64,000 nt of DNA from an uncultured Lachnospiraceae bacterium (GTDB taxonomy: Bacteria > Bacillota > Clostridia > Lachnospirales > Lachnospiraceae). The translations under genes were made by a program, and so were the position numbers. Numbering within the stretch: the stretch's first letter is position 1; each line of letters starts with the position of its first letter. Below, in pieces: positions 8,748 to 17,611 of this stretch. The notes below the pieces were generated by a model. That model was not told where the DNA came from. It worked only from the letters and a program-made list of their open reading frames with translations, and did no database searches. The stretch covers positions 9,359 to 73,358 of the forward strand of contig CAJUJL010000005.1 of NCBI GenBank assembly GCA_910586725.1. Direction: 5' to 3'.

Positions 8748-9011
8748 ATGGTAAGTCAGAAAGTTACAATTAAAAACCCAACCGGCCTGCACTTGCGGCC
8801 GGCAGGGATTCTTTGCCAGGAGGCGATGAATTTTAAGTCCCTGATTACCTTTAATTACAGAGGAAATACGGCAAATGCGAAAAGCGTTTTGAGCGTGCTT
8901 GGGGCTTGCATTAAGTCAGGCGATGAAATTGAGCTTGTATGTGACGGTGAAGATGAAGAGACGGCGCTTGCGTCTTTGGTTAAGCTGATTCGTGACGGAT
9001 TTGGCGAATAG
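8748..9011 (+). CDS. HPr family phosphocarrier protein
   Basis: An 87-aa HPr. His15 lies in GLHLRPA and Ser46 in NAKSVLSVLG, so both the PTS phosphorylation site and the HPr kinase site are present; this makes it HPr rather than Crh. I chose ATG 8748, with GGAGGA (8735-8740) 7 nt upstream, over an in-frame ATG at 8727 that would add seven atypical residues. It lies 17 bp after glmM, suggesting co-transcription with the c-di-AMP/GlmM operon. It could be the general PTS carrier or a second HPr with a regulatory role. Confidence 0.93.
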   Translation: MVSQKVTIKNPTGLHLRPAGILCQEAMNFKSLITFNYRGNTANAKSVLSVLGACIKSGDEIELVCDGEDEETALASLVKLIRDGFGE

Positions 9012-9028
9012 GGGGATTTCCGTAAAAT

Positions 9029-11059
9029 ATGCATAAGTTAAGCAGGAAAAACCGAATTGAAATAGCAGCGCTGACCGTTATTTTTATTGTTGCGGCTGTG
9101 CTTGTTTACAAGACTACAATTTTGACGCGTATGATGCTTCCAAGAACCGCAACGCAGGTAAGTGCAGAGGAAGAATATGAATATATGCTTTCGGACGGAG
9201 ATCATCTGGAACAAACGTTTGTATATCCATTGGATGAGCTGTTGAGTGCGGGGATTCGAATTTCTATGGACGAAGACGCATGGAAAAGGCTATTGAAAGA
9301 GGACAAGAAAAGAGATCTTGGAACCTTGCGCTTAAAAATTCTGGATGCGGAAAAGAATATGGTAATGTCGGCGGATTACGCCGTATGCGTGTTGGCGGAC
9401 GGTCAAAACCTTGTGGCTTCTTTTTCAGGAACGCAGACAGGATGGGCGGATCATCCGCTTACGATTGTACTGGATGCGGAAAATATTCATGAAGACGTTA
9501 AACTGGCGATCGGGTATACAACGAACAGTGTTGCTGGCGCACAGTTAAGCATCAATGGAGAAAGCGAAGATTTCACGCTCAACATACAGACTGCGGACCG
9601 GCAGTTTCTCTATTGGAAATCGTGGGGAGCGTTTGGCGCGGTTTTAGTCTATATTTTACTTCTTGGAACATATTTGTCTCTTGCGGTATTCCGTATGAAG
9701 CCGGAAAAGGTATTTCTGGTTACAGGAGGAATGCTTGCTCTGATTTATATGCTTCTTTTGCCGCCGCTTTCCGTTCCGGATGAGGAGGTGCATCTGAAAC
9801 AGGCATATGAATATACCAGCCGGATCATGGGAAGAGAGGCGTCCAAACACGGAACCGTAGTTATGGACAAAGAAGACTTTCATGCGATGCAGATGTTTGA
9901 GACAACCCCCTCTCTGCCGGAATACGACAGATTAAAAGATGAAATTTTAAAATCAGGGCGTGAGAGCGGAACAATCGAAATACCGCATACCGATACGCGG
10001 GCGCCGGCGGTAGTTTATGTGCCGGGAATGATTGGAATCTTGTTGGGACGCATTTTGGGATTGAATGGGATACTGGTTATTTATCTGGGAAGAATATGTT
10101 CCATACTGTTTTATCTGATGACGATGTACTGGTTTATCCGCCTGGCAAATTTTGCCAGGAGTGCGGCGTTTGTCATTGCGGTTCTGCCGATGACGGTCCA
10201 GCAGTGCTGCTCTTATTCGTATGACTCGGTTGTGATTGAGTTTGTGTTCTTATATTTAGCGTTATTGTTCCGCCTGATTTATGAGAAACAGGCTATAAAG
10301 AGATCCCAGATCGCTGCGTATGCGCTTTTTATGATTTTATTATCTGTCTGTAAAGGCGGAATGTACATGCCGCTGTGTCTGCTTACGCTTCTGATTCCGG
10401 AAGATAGGTTTTACGGCCGGAAGAAAAAGATTATTTTTACAGGATGTATGGCGGCTGCCGCAGTCGCGGCATTTTTAACGACTGCGTTAAGAAACGTTTT
10501 ATATGTAGTAAATCCTACTGCGCAACAGACGGCGGACGCATATCTGGCGGGTGAGAATTATGGCGTGGCAGGATTGCTGGCGGATCCCATGGAGTTTATC
10601 CTTTTGTCTGTCAGAACGCTGTTTTTGTCGGGATCCACATTTTTGGAGAATATGTTTGGGTCGCAGCTTGGGTGGCTGGATATAAATGTATCAAGAATCG
10701 TCGTTTATGGAATGCTGTTATTGATAGGGTTATCCATACTGCAAATGGAAAACGGCAGCTCTTACAGCAGTTTATCCGTGACCATTCGACAGAAGAGGAT
10801 GTTTCTGCTTGTGATCCTTCTTTCGGCTGCAATGGTTTTTGCGACCATGTTTATCAGCTGGACGCCGAGAGAATCAACGGAAATTTTTGGGATACAGGGC
10901 AGATATTTTCTTCCCCTTTTACCGCTTGTTCTTATGCTGTTTCATGGAAAAAGCATAACAATAAAAAAGGACATCAGCAGAAAGATTATGTTTTCTGCCG
11001 TATGTCTGCAATGTGTTGCGATTTATGACATATTGCTTTCATTAGAGAGGATACTATGA
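9029..11059 (+). CDS. DUF2142 family polytopic membrane protein
   Basis: A 676-aa integral membrane protein. One N-terminal helix (about 12-32) is followed by an extracellular beta-rich domain (about 40-190) and then ten or so helices. The first loop of the membrane block carries PPLSVPDEEVHLKQA, the acidic PDE(E)xH motif of DUF2142, a family resembling GT-C polyprenyl-phosphate-dependent glycosyltransferases. It overlaps the following GT2 gene by 4 bp (ATGA), so it is probably the acceptor-side partner of lipid-linked sugar chemistry. The exact substrate is unknown. Confidence 0.82.
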   Translation: MHKLSRKNRIEIAALTVIFIVAAVLVYKTTILTRMMLPRTATQVSAEEEYEYMLSDGDHLEQTFVYPLDELLSAGIRISMDEDAWKRLLKEDKKRDLGTLRLKILDAEKNMVMSADYAVCVLADGQNLVASFSGTQTGWADHPLTIVLDAENIHEDVKLAIGYTTNSVAGAQLSINGESEDFTLNIQTADRQFLYWKSWGAFGAVLVYILLLGTYLSLAVFRMKPEKVFLVTGGMLALIYMLLLPPLSVPDEEVHLKQAYEYTSRIMGREASKHGTVVMDKEDFHAMQMFETTPSLPEYDRLKDEILKSGRESGTIEIPHTDTRAPAVVYVPGMIGILLGRILGLNGILVIYLGRICSILFYLMTMYWFIRLANFARSAAFVIAVLPMTVQQCCSYSYDSVVIEFVFLYLALLFRLIYEKQAIKRSQIAAYALFMILLSVCKGGMYMPLCLLTLLIPEDRFYGRKKKIIFTGCMAAAAVAAFLTTALRNVLYVVNPTAQQTADAYLAGENYGVAGLLADPMEFILLSVRTLFLSGSTFLENMFGSQLGWLDINVSRIVVYGMLLLIGLSILQMENGSSYSSLSVTIRQKRMFLLVILLSAAMVFATMFISWTPRESTEIFGIQGRYFLPLLPLVLMLFHGKSITIKKDISRKIMFSAVCLQCVAIYDILLSLERIL

Positions 11060-11745
11060 AAAAACTGGTTATAATTCCTGCATACAATGAGCAGGGAGGA
11101 ATTGAAAAAACAGTGCAGGATGTGTTGAAATATGCGCCCGATTTTGATTACGTCATTATCAATGACTGTTCGGTGGACGATACGCTTGAAGTTTGTAGAA
11201 AAAATAATTTTCATGTGATCAACCTTCCGGTGAATCTTGGAATCGGCGGGAGCGTTCAGACCGGATATGTTTACGCCTGGAGAAACGGCTACGATATTGC
11301 CGTGCAGTTTGACGGCGACGGGCAGCACAACGCCGCATATTTAAATGTTCTGGCGGACAAGCTGATAAAAGAAAATCTGGATATGGTAATTGGATCAAGA
11401 TACATCAAAAAAGAAGGGTTTCAGTCTTCCGGAATTCGCAGACTTGGCATTCGGTATTTCACTGCATTGATTCGGCTGATAACGGGCAAAAAGATTACGG
11501 ATCCCACTTCCGGCATGCGCATGGCGGGGCGGGATGTAATCGAAATCTATGCGAAAAATTATCCGAGAGATTATCCTGAGCCGGAAAGCGTTGTTACAAT
11601 TTTAAAAGAAGGGAAAAAAGTAGAAGAAGCGCCTGTGCAAATGAATGCAAGAACAGAAGGCATTTCTTCCATTTCCCCGAGAAAATCTGTTTATTATATG
11701 ATCAAAGTGTCTCTGGCCATTTTGATTGCGGCAATTCGGGGGTAG
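11056..11745 (+). CDS. Family 2 glycosyltransferase, polyprenyl-phosphate sugar synthase type
   Basis: A 229-aa GT2 of the DPM1-like class: N-terminal VIIPAYNEQ, VIINDCSVDDT and the FDGDGQH DxD motif, plus the DPTSGMR stretch typical of polyprenyl-phosphate glycosyltransferases. It lacks C-terminal helices, which the adjacent DUF2304 protein probably supplies. Likely activity is transfer of a sugar from a nucleotide donor to undecaprenyl phosphate, giving a donor for an extracytoplasmic GT-C enzyme such as the upstream DUF2142 protein. Translational coupling to both neighbours supports a three-gene module. Confidence 0.88.
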   Translation: MKKLVIIPAYNEQGGIEKTVQDVLKYAPDFDYVIINDCSVDDTLEVCRKNNFHVINLPVNLGIGGSVQTGYVYAWRNGYDIAVQFDGDGQHNAAYLNVLADKLIKENLDMVIGSRYIKKEGFQSSGIRRLGIRYFTALIRLITGKKITDPTSGMRMAGRDVIEIYAKNYPRDYPEPESVVTILKEGKKVEEAPVQMNARTEGISSISPRKSVYYMIKVSLAILIAAIRG

Positions 11746-11750
11746 AAAAT

Positions 11751-12248
11751 ATGAGCTTGAAAATACAAATTATTGTGGCAGTTTTAATTGTAACTGCTTT
11801 GGCCGGGATTGCCAATATGGTTCGAAAAGGGACGCTGGATATAAAGTTTGCCTTATCCTGGATCATGGTGGGCGGTATGGTTCTTATTTTGGATTTGTTT
11901 CCGGGCAGTATGAGTTATCTGGTGCATTTGCTGGGGATAGAGCTGCCGGTAAATATGATGTTTTTCTTTGGTTTTTGTTTTACGCTGTTTTTGGTTTTTA
12001 CGTTGACGGTAAAAGTTTCAAGACAGTCGGAGCAGATCAAGCGGCTGACGCAGGAAGTGGGGCTGCTGGAAGAAAGAATGGCGTCCCCTGCGGGTATCCC
12101 TTTATGCCATTCGGCAAAAAATATGAAACACCCTGCGGGTATCCCTGCATGCCATTCGGCAAAAAATATGAAACACCCTGCGGGTATCCCTGCATGCCAT
12201 TCGGCAAAAAATATGAAAGGAGAAAATATCAAGGAAGACGATGAATAG
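11751..12248 (+). CDS. DUF2304 membrane protein with a repeat-derived C-terminal tail
   Basis: A 165-aa protein. The first 110 residues are a normal DUF2304 small membrane protein with about three helices, a usual partner of DPM1-like GT2 enzymes, ending in a short coiled segment (QSEQIKRLTQEVGLLEERM). The tail is three consecutive 15-residue repeats of the type PAGIPACHSAKNMKH, encoded exactly by the 45-bp DNA repeats at 12086-12218. The tail is therefore not part of the ancestral domain but a translated non-coding repeat element. It overlaps the next GT2 gene by 8 bp. Confidence 0.87.
   Translation: MSLKIQIIVAVLIVTALAGIANMVRKGTLDIKFALSWIMVGGMVLILDLFPGSMSYLVHLLGIELPVNMMFFFGFCFTLFLVFTLTVKVSRQSEQIKRLTQEVGLLEERMASPAGIPLCHSAKNMKHPAGIPACHSAKNMKHPAGIPACHSAKNMKGENIKEDDE
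12086..12218 (-). repeat. Three 45-bp in-frame tandem repeats inside the DUF2304 gene
   Basis: Units start at 12086, 12131 and 12176, a 45-bp period that preserves the reading frame. Units 2 and 3 are identical over nearly their whole length; unit 1 differs at a few bases. Read on the minus strand each unit contains TTGCCGAATGGCAT and a CCC-loop-GGG hairpin, matching the repeats at 1-105 and 41407-41494 but in opposite orientation. The array sits at the 3' end of its host gene. Confidence 0.93.
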
Positions 12249-13170
12249 TGACATAGGTGGTGACGCGAATAGTCATACGAAAAAAGTTCAGATTTTAATG
12301 TCAACTTATAATGGGGAGGAGTATGTCAGGGAACAGTTGGACTCTATTTTAGCGCAGAATTATCCTGATGTAGATATTTTAATCCGTGATGACGGATCCA
12401 ATGACGATACGTTTGTAATTTTAAAAGAATACGAAGAAATGCATCAGAATATTCGGGCATATCAGGGGGAAAATATAGGAGTGAACAGAAGTTTTTTTGA
12501 GCTTCTGCGAAAGAGCAATGTTTCCGCCTCTTACATAGGGTTTTGTGACCAGGATGATTACTGGCTGCCTGAAAAAATTGAGAAGGCAGTGGAACAGTTG
12601 GAGCGTATGGATGGGCCGGCGCTCTATTGCAGCGCCAAAACGCTGGTAGATGAAAATCTGGAGCGTATGGAAAGCCAGCAGAACTCTCATGTAACTCCCG
12701 GATTTGGCAATGCTGTGATTGAAAGTATTTGTTCCGGCTGTACAACGCTTATGAATCGTGAGCTTGTGGACATTATAATTGAACGATTGCCGGAAGACGT
12801 CATCCATCACGATTGGTGGTGCTACATGGCTGCGACCTATCTTGGCAGTATGTACTACGATGAGAATTCCTATATTTATTACCGCCAGCACAGAGGAAAT
12901 GAAGTTGGGGCGAGCGGTTCCGCCATTGCCATGATCAAGGCGAAGGCAAGGGATTTAAAAAAGCGTCATGGCGATTTGAAGAAACAGTTGTCTGATTTCA
13001 GACGTTTTTATCATACAAAACCACAAAAAGATGAGTTGGTAGACGCGATTTTGACGGCAGAAAAATTTCCAGGACGGTTTACCATTCTTTTTGACCGGCG
13101 CTGGTACCGCCAGAGCGGTCTGGATAATTGGGTGGTAAGAGGATTGTTTTTATTAAATCGTATGTTATAA
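12241..13170 (+). CDS. Family 2 glycosyltransferase, rhamnosyltransferase-like
   Basis: A 309-aa cytosolic GT2. It shows ILMSTYNGEEYVREQLDSIL, the IRDDGSNDDT nucleotide-binding motif, GFCDQDDYW (acidic DxD-type region) and HDWW near residue 180. This pattern is seen in RfbN/WbbL-type rhamnosyltransferases. The location immediately before rfbD supports dTDP-rhamnose as donor, though this is inference. AAGGAAG precedes the ATG, which lies in the end of the DUF2304 gene. Confidence 0.86.
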   Translation: MNSDIGGDANSHTKKVQILMSTYNGEEYVREQLDSILAQNYPDVDILIRDDGSNDDTFVILKEYEEMHQNIRAYQGENIGVNRSFFELLRKSNVSASYIGFCDQDDYWLPEKIEKAVEQLERMDGPALYCSAKTLVDENLERMESQQNSHVTPGFGNAVIESICSGCTTLMNRELVDIIIERLPEDVIHHDWWCYMAATYLGSMYYDENSYIYYRQHRGNEVGASGSAIAMIKAKARDLKKRHGDLKKQLSDFRRFYHTKPQKDELVDAILTAEKFPGRFTILFDRRWYRQSGLDNWVVRGLFLLNRML

Positions 13171-13184
13171 AGGAGAATAGATGA

Positions 13185-14051
13185 ATGAAAAAAATACTGA
13201 TTACCGGCTGCAACGGGCAGCTTGGAAGAGCGCTTAATCAAGAATATACCAGGGAAGAAGCGGAGTTTATCAATACGGATGTAGTGGGAGGAGAAGGCGT
13301 AATTTCTCTGGACATTACGGACGTGGACGCGGTTGTTGCCCTGGCGATGCAGGAAAAGCCGGACGTAATCATCAACTGCGCCGCGCATACAAATGTGGAC
13401 GCCTGTGAAAGCCAGTGGGATCTGGCGTATCAAATCAATGCGATTGGAGCGCGGAACTTAAGCATTGCGGCGCAATTGACGTCCGCTAAGCTGATCCATG
13501 TATCCACAGACTATGTATTTCCGGGGACTTCGCCAGAGCCGCTGACGGAGTTTGACGAGGTTGGTCCAATCAGCGCTTATGGAAAGACGAAGTGGGAGGG
13601 AGAGAAATTTGTAAAAGAATTTGCGCCCAAACATTTTATTCTGCGTACGGCATGGCTGTATGGAGACGGGAAAAATTTTGTGAAAACGATGTTAAAGCTT
13701 TCGGAAACCCGTGATGAGATTACGGTTGTGGACGATCAGTTTGGCTCTCCGACAAGCGCTGCGGAGCTTGCGAAAATGATCCATTTCCTGGAGCCGACGA
13801 ATAATTTTGGCACTTATCATGCGACTTGCGAGGGACAGTGCAGCTGGGCGGATTTTGCGGAAGAAATTTTCCGGCTGGCGGCGAAGGCGACAACCGTAAA
13901 GCGCGTTACGACGGAAGAATACAATTCTCCCGCGAAGCGGCCGGCGTATTCTGTTTTGGATAATTATATGCTGCGTCTGGCGGCCGGCGGCGCATTTCAA
14001 ATGGCAGACTGGAAAGACGCTTTGAATGTATATATGAAGGAGATTTTATGA
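13185..14051 (+). CDS. rfbD: dTDP-4-dehydrorhamnose reductase
   Basis: Final enzyme of dTDP-L-rhamnose synthesis, reducing dTDP-4-keto-L-rhamnose with NAD(P)H. The 288-aa short-chain dehydrogenase has GCNGQLGRAL at the N-terminus (GxxGxxG), NCAAHTNVDACE, STDYVFPG and the catalytic YGKTK (YxxxK). A GGAG ribosome site precedes ATG 13185. The other three genes of the pathway follow at 14978-17600, interrupted by one GT2. It overlaps the next gene by 4 bp. Confidence 0.96.
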   Translation: MKKILITGCNGQLGRALNQEYTREEAEFINTDVVGGEGVISLDITDVDAVVALAMQEKPDVIINCAAHTNVDACESQWDLAYQINAIGARNLSIAAQLTSAKLIHVSTDYVFPGTSPEPLTEFDEVGPISAYGKTKWEGEKFVKEFAPKHFILRTAWLYGDGKNFVKTMLKLSETRDEITVVDDQFGSPTSAAELAKMIHFLEPTNNFGTYHATCEGQCSWADFAEEIFRLAAKATTVKRVTTEEYNSPAKRPAYSVLDNYMLRLAAGGAFQMADWKDALNVYMKEIL

Positions 14052-14872
14052 GGCCTCTGGTAAGCGTATGTATTCCGGCGTACAACAATGCCGCGTATAT
14101 CAAGGAAACGATTGATTCCGTTTTAAATCAGACGTATTCCAATCTGGAATTGATTATCTGCGACGATAAGTCGAAGGACGATACGGTGCAGGTAATTGAA
14201 AGTATTCACGATGACCGTATGAAATTATATAAAAATGAGAAGAATCTTGGTATGTCCGGCAATTGGAACCACTGTTTGTCAAAATGCAGGGGAGAATTCA
14301 TCAAGTTAATATGCGCCGACGATATACTCGCCAAAAACTGTCTGGAAAAAGAGGTGGAAGCGTTGATTAGCCATCCTACGGCTGTTTTGGCGGAAAGTGA
14401 CACAAGATTGTTTGATTTGAACGGAAAACAGAAGGGTTTTTATAAAAGATATAAGACCAGCGGACTGACGGATGGCAAAACGATTGCCAGGGCCGGATTT
14501 TTTGTAAAAAACTATTTTGGCGCGCCTCTTGCGAACACTTTTCGCAGAAGCGCATTGGAAAAGACAAGTGGATTTGACACCTGGTACACGTATATTTTAG
14601 ATTATGATTTTTGGGTGCAGCTTGCATGCATGGGAGATGTTTATATCATCCATGAACCGCTGAATTATTTTCGGGTACGCAATGATTCCAATACCGGAAA
14701 TGTTATGGCGGGAGATAAGACCGAAGAATATGTAAAGGAGCATATCCATTTGGTCCATAAATTTAAAGAGGAGCTGCATTTGTCGGAAGCGGACATTAAA
14801 AAAAGCATTCGCATCCGCAAATTACGTAATTTTGCGGCAGGAATCTACTTAAAGCTTTTTGTGAGAAAGTAA
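14048..14872 (+). CDS. Family 2 glycosyltransferase
   Basis: A 274-aa GT2 with VCIPAYNNAAYIKETIDSVL, ICDDKSKDDT and the acidic CADDIL motif in the GT-A fold, followed by a helical C-terminus with the YILDYDFWVQLA motif in place of the usual acceptor-side ED. The start codon overlaps the rfbD stop. It probably adds one sugar of the repeat unit; donor and linkage cannot be told from sequence alone. Confidence 0.86.
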   Translation: MRPLVSVCIPAYNNAAYIKETIDSVLNQTYSNLELIICDDKSKDDTVQVIESIHDDRMKLYKNEKNLGMSGNWNHCLSKCRGEFIKLICADDILAKNCLEKEVEALISHPTAVLAESDTRLFDLNGKQKGFYKRYKTSGLTDGKTIARAGFFVKNYFGAPLANTFRRSALEKTSGFDTWYTYILDYDFWVQLACMGDVYIIHEPLNYFRVRNDSNTGNVMAGDKTEEYVKEHIHLVHKFKEELHLSEADIKKSIRIRKLRNFAAGIYLKLFVRK

Positions 14873-14884
14873 ATATGTCAAAAC

Positions 14885-14913
14885 TTGTATTTTCTGGTAT
14901 ATAATGCTATAAT
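14885..14913 (+). promoter_or_regulatory. Sigma-A-like promoter before rfbB
   Basis: TTGTAT (14885-14890) and TATAAT (14908-14913) are separated by 17 bp in the 105-bp gap between the GT2 gene and rfbB. A second TATAAT at 14900-14905 overlaps the spacer. The -10 element is a perfect consensus, so an internal promoter for rfbB and downstream genes is likely. Confidence 0.65.
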
Positions 14914-14977
14914 ACTTTATCTATGGGAAAGAGCAGCTTTTTGTTTTTTCCGGAAATGAAAAGGAGGAAGCTCATTG

Positions 14978-16060
14978 ATGAGAACCTATTTGGTAACCGG
15001 AGGAGCAGGTTTTATCGGCTCCAACTATATTCATTATATGTTTCGTAAGTATGGCAGCAGCATACGCATTATCAATGTCGATGCACTGACTTATGCAGGA
15101 AACCTGGAAAATTTAAAAGATATTGAAGATCAGGATAACTATACATTTATCAAAGCGGATATTACAGACGCGGATGCGATCCGCAAAATTTTCGCCGACA
15201 ACGACATTGACCGCGTTGTGCATTTCGCAGCGGAAAGCCATGTGGACAGAAGCATCAAGGATCCGGAAATCTTCGTAAAGACAAACGTGCTTGGCACTGC
15301 TGTGATGTTAAACTGCGCCAGAGCGGCCTGGGAGATGCCGGACGGTTCGTTTCAGGAGGGCAGAAAGTTTCTGCATGTTTCTACGGACGAAGTATACGGA
15401 TCGCTGGAAGAAGATGGAGGCTATTTTTATGAAACAACGCCCTATGCCCCGCACAGCCCTTATTCCGCAAGCAAGGCATCTTCGGATTTTCTTGTAAAAG
15501 CATATATCGACACATATCATTTTCCGGCGAATATTACGAATTGCTCCAACAACTACGGTCCGTATCAGTTTCCGGAAAAGCTGATTCCTCTGATTATCAA
15601 CAATGCGCTTCATGGCAGAAAGCTTCCCGTTTATGGAGACGGTAAGAATGTCCGCGACTGGTTATATGTGGACGATCATGCCAAAGGAATTGATATGGTT
15701 ATGGAACAGGGCCGCCTGGGCGAGACTTATAATATTGGCGGACACAATGAGAAGCAGAATATCGAAATTGTCCATATCATCATAGACACCCTTTTGGAAA
15801 TGCTTCCGGAAAATGATGACAGAGGAAAACTTGTAAGCAAAGATTTGATTACTTATGTGGAAGACCGGAAAGGCCATGACAGAAGGTATGCGATTGCGCC
15901 GGATAAGATCAGAGCAGAAATTGGCTGGGAACCGGAGACGATGTTCAAAGAAGGCATCCGCAAAACAATCGCGTGGTTTTTTGAACATGAAGACTGGATG
16001 GAGAATGTGACCAGTGGAGATTATCAGAAATACTATGAAGAGATGTACGCAAATAAATAA
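14978..16060 (+). CDS. rfbB: dTDP-glucose 4,6-dehydratase
   Basis: Second step of dTDP-L-rhamnose synthesis, dTDP-glucose to dTDP-4-keto-6-deoxyglucose, with bound NAD. Features are GGAGFIGSN (NAD binding), FAAESHVDRS, STDEVYGSL with the catalytic Asp-Glu pair, and YSASKASSD (YxxxK). The ATG at 14978 follows AAGGAGGAAG; the preceding TTG codon at 14975 is in frame but less likely. The protein is 360 aa, a normal length. A hairpin lies between this gene and rfbA. Confidence 0.97.
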   Translation: MRTYLVTGGAGFIGSNYIHYMFRKYGSSIRIINVDALTYAGNLENLKDIEDQDNYTFIKADITDADAIRKIFADNDIDRVVHFAAESHVDRSIKDPEIFVKTNVLGTAVMLNCARAAWEMPDGSFQEGRKFLHVSTDEVYGSLEEDGGYFYETTPYAPHSPYSASKASSDFLVKAYIDTYHFPANITNCSNNYGPYQFPEKLIPLIINNALHGRKLPVYGDGKNVRDWLYVDDHAKGIDMVMEQGRLGETYNIGGHNEKQNIEIVHIIIDTLLEMLPENDDRGKLVSKDLITYVEDRKGHDRRYAIAPDKIRAEIGWEPETMFKEGIRKTIAWFFEHEDWMENVTSGDYQKYYEEMYANK

Positions 16061-16069
16061 ATTACAGCA

Positions 16070-16103
16070 GAAAGAAGGGAAAAGGCAAATTCCCTTCTTT
16101 CTT
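16070..16103 (+). terminator. Stem-loop between rfbB and rfbA, possible attenuating terminator
   Basis: A 12-bp perfect inverted repeat (GAAAGAAGGGAA at 16070-16081 and its complement at 16090-16101) with an 8-nt loop. There is no extended T run after the stem, though the descending arm is itself pyrimidine-rich. It may be a weak terminator, or a stability element within the rfb operon. Confidence 0.5.
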
Positions 16104-16124
16104 GCGCCATGAGAGGAGTAAGAG

Positions 16125-17003
16125 ATGAAAGGAATTATTTTGGCGGGAGGCTCGGGAACGCGCCTTTATCCGCTGACAAAAGCGATCAGCAAGCAGATTA
16201 TGCCGATTTATGATAAACCCATGATTTATTATCCCTTATCCACATTAATGCTGGCGGGAATTCGCGAGATTTTAATTATCTCTACACCCAGAGACCTGCC
16301 GGTGTTTCAGGAGCTTTTGGGTACGGGAGAACAGCTGGGAATGTCTTTTTCCTATGCTGTTCAGGAAGTTCCAAGAGGACTTGCCGATGCTTTTATCATT
16401 GGCGCGGACTTTATTGGAGACGATGCGGTCGCGCTTGTGCTGGGAGATAATATCTTTTACGGACAGAGCTTTTCTAAGGTTTTAAAAAATGTTGCGGAAC
16501 GCACCCAAAGCCAGCCCGGAGCGACGATATTCGGATATTACGTCAGAGATCCGAGAGAGTACGGCGTGGTGGAATTTGACGAAAGCGGCAAGGTTTTGTC
16601 AATTGAAGAAAAGCCGGAGAAACCAAAGTCCAATTATGCAGTGCCGGGACTTTATTTTTATGATAACGACGTTGTGGAAATTGCCAGAAACGTCAAACCT
16701 TCCGCAAGAGGGGAAATTGAAATTACGAGCGTCAACAATGAATACTTAAACCGGGGAACGCTTTGCGCCGAGACGCTTGGGCGTGGATTTGCGTGGCTGG
16801 ATACGGGAAGTCATGACATGCTTCTTGCGGCTGCGGATTTCGTATCGGCATTTCAGAAACGCCAGGGTCTTTATATTTCCTGTATTGAAGAAATTGCATA
16901 CAAACGGGGATTTATTGGGAAAGAACAGCTGATCAGCCTGGCACAGCCGTTGCTGAAAACTGAATATGGGCAGTATCTGACAGAAGTTGCGGAAGGATTG
17001 TAA
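16125..17003 (+). CDS. rfbA: Glucose-1-phosphate thymidylyltransferase
   Basis: First step of dTDP-L-rhamnose synthesis, joining dTTP and glucose-1-phosphate. The 292-aa protein has the signature GGSGTRLYPLTKAISKQI near the N-terminus, YDKPMIYYPLSTLMLAGI, and LVLGDNIFYG with the metal-binding Asp. A GAGAGGAG ribosome site precedes the ATG. Length and motifs are those of the homotetrameric RmlA family. It continues directly into rfbC. Confidence 0.97.
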   Translation: MKGIILAGGSGTRLYPLTKAISKQIMPIYDKPMIYYPLSTLMLAGIREILIISTPRDLPVFQELLGTGEQLGMSFSYAVQEVPRGLADAFIIGADFIGDDAVALVLGDNIFYGQSFSKVLKNVAERTQSQPGATIFGYYVRDPREYGVVEFDESGKVLSIEEKPEKPKSNYAVPGLYFYDNDVVEIARNVKPSARGEIEITSVNNEYLNRGTLCAETLGRGFAWLDTGSHDMLLAAADFVSAFQKRQGLYISCIEEIAYKRGFIGKEQLISLAQPLLKTEYGQYLTEVAEGL

Positions 17004-17021
17004 AAAGAGGAGACGAAGGAT

Positions 17022-17600
17022 ATGGGAAAAATAAATGTTATGACAGACTGCAATGGAATTGCGGGATTAAAAGTAATTGAACCGACTGTGTTTGGAGATG
17101 AACGCGGATATTTTGTGGAAACTTACAACTATAACGACTTTAAAGACGCCGGTATTGACTGCGTCTTTGTGCAGGACAATCAGTCGGCGTCCAAAAAAGG
17201 AGTGCTCCGCGGCCTTCACTTCCAGATCCATTATCCGCAGGACAAGCTGGTGCGCGTGATTCGGGGAGAAGTTTTTGACGTTGCGGTCGATTTGAGAGAG
17301 GGCTCTGAAACGTTTGGCAAGTGGTTTGGCGTTGTGCTTTCCGAAAAGAATAAAAAGCAGTTTTTTGTGCCGAAGGGATTTGCGCATGGATTTGTGGTAT
17401 TAAGTGATTATGCCGAATTTTGTTACAAAGTGACGGATTTTTATCATCCGAACGATGAGGGCGGACTGCTGTGGAAAGATCCGGACATTGGAATTGATTG
17501 GCCGATGCCAGACGGCATGACAGAAGAAGATTTGACGTTGTCCGACAAGGATAAAATCTGGGGCGGCATCAGGGAGTATATTGCCGAACGGTCCAGGTAA
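17022..17600 (+). CDS. rfbC: dTDP-4-dehydrorhamnose 3,5-epimerase
   Basis: Third enzyme of the dTDP-L-rhamnose pathway. The 192-aa cupin has the catalytic His in VLRGLHFQ, followed by VRVIRGEVFDVAVDLR, the FAHGF motif and FCYKVTDFYHPNDEGG with the conserved Tyr. With rfbD, rfbB and rfbA the pathway is complete in this window. An AGAGGAGA ribosome site precedes the ATG. Confidence 0.97.
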   Translation: MGKINVMTDCNGIAGLKVIEPTVFGDERGYFVETYNYNDFKDAGIDCVFVQDNQSASKKGVLRGLHFQIHYPQDKLVRVIRGEVFDVAVDLREGSETFGKWFGVVLSEKNKKQFFVPKGFAHGFVVLSDYAEFCYKVTDFYHPNDEGGLLWKDPDIGIDWPMPDGMTEEDLTLSDKDKIWGGIREYIAERSR

Positions 17601-17611
17601 GAGGAATATCT

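Noticed and set aside
12086..12218. CRISPR array
   Set aside because: The 45-bp units are contiguous with no spacers, and no cas genes are nearby.
11726..12304. Open frames on both strands across the 45-bp repeats (172 aa on plus, 129 aa on minus)
   Set aside because: They are shadows created because a 45-bp period keeps all frames open; they overlap the DUF2304 gene and have no ribosome site or family resemblance.
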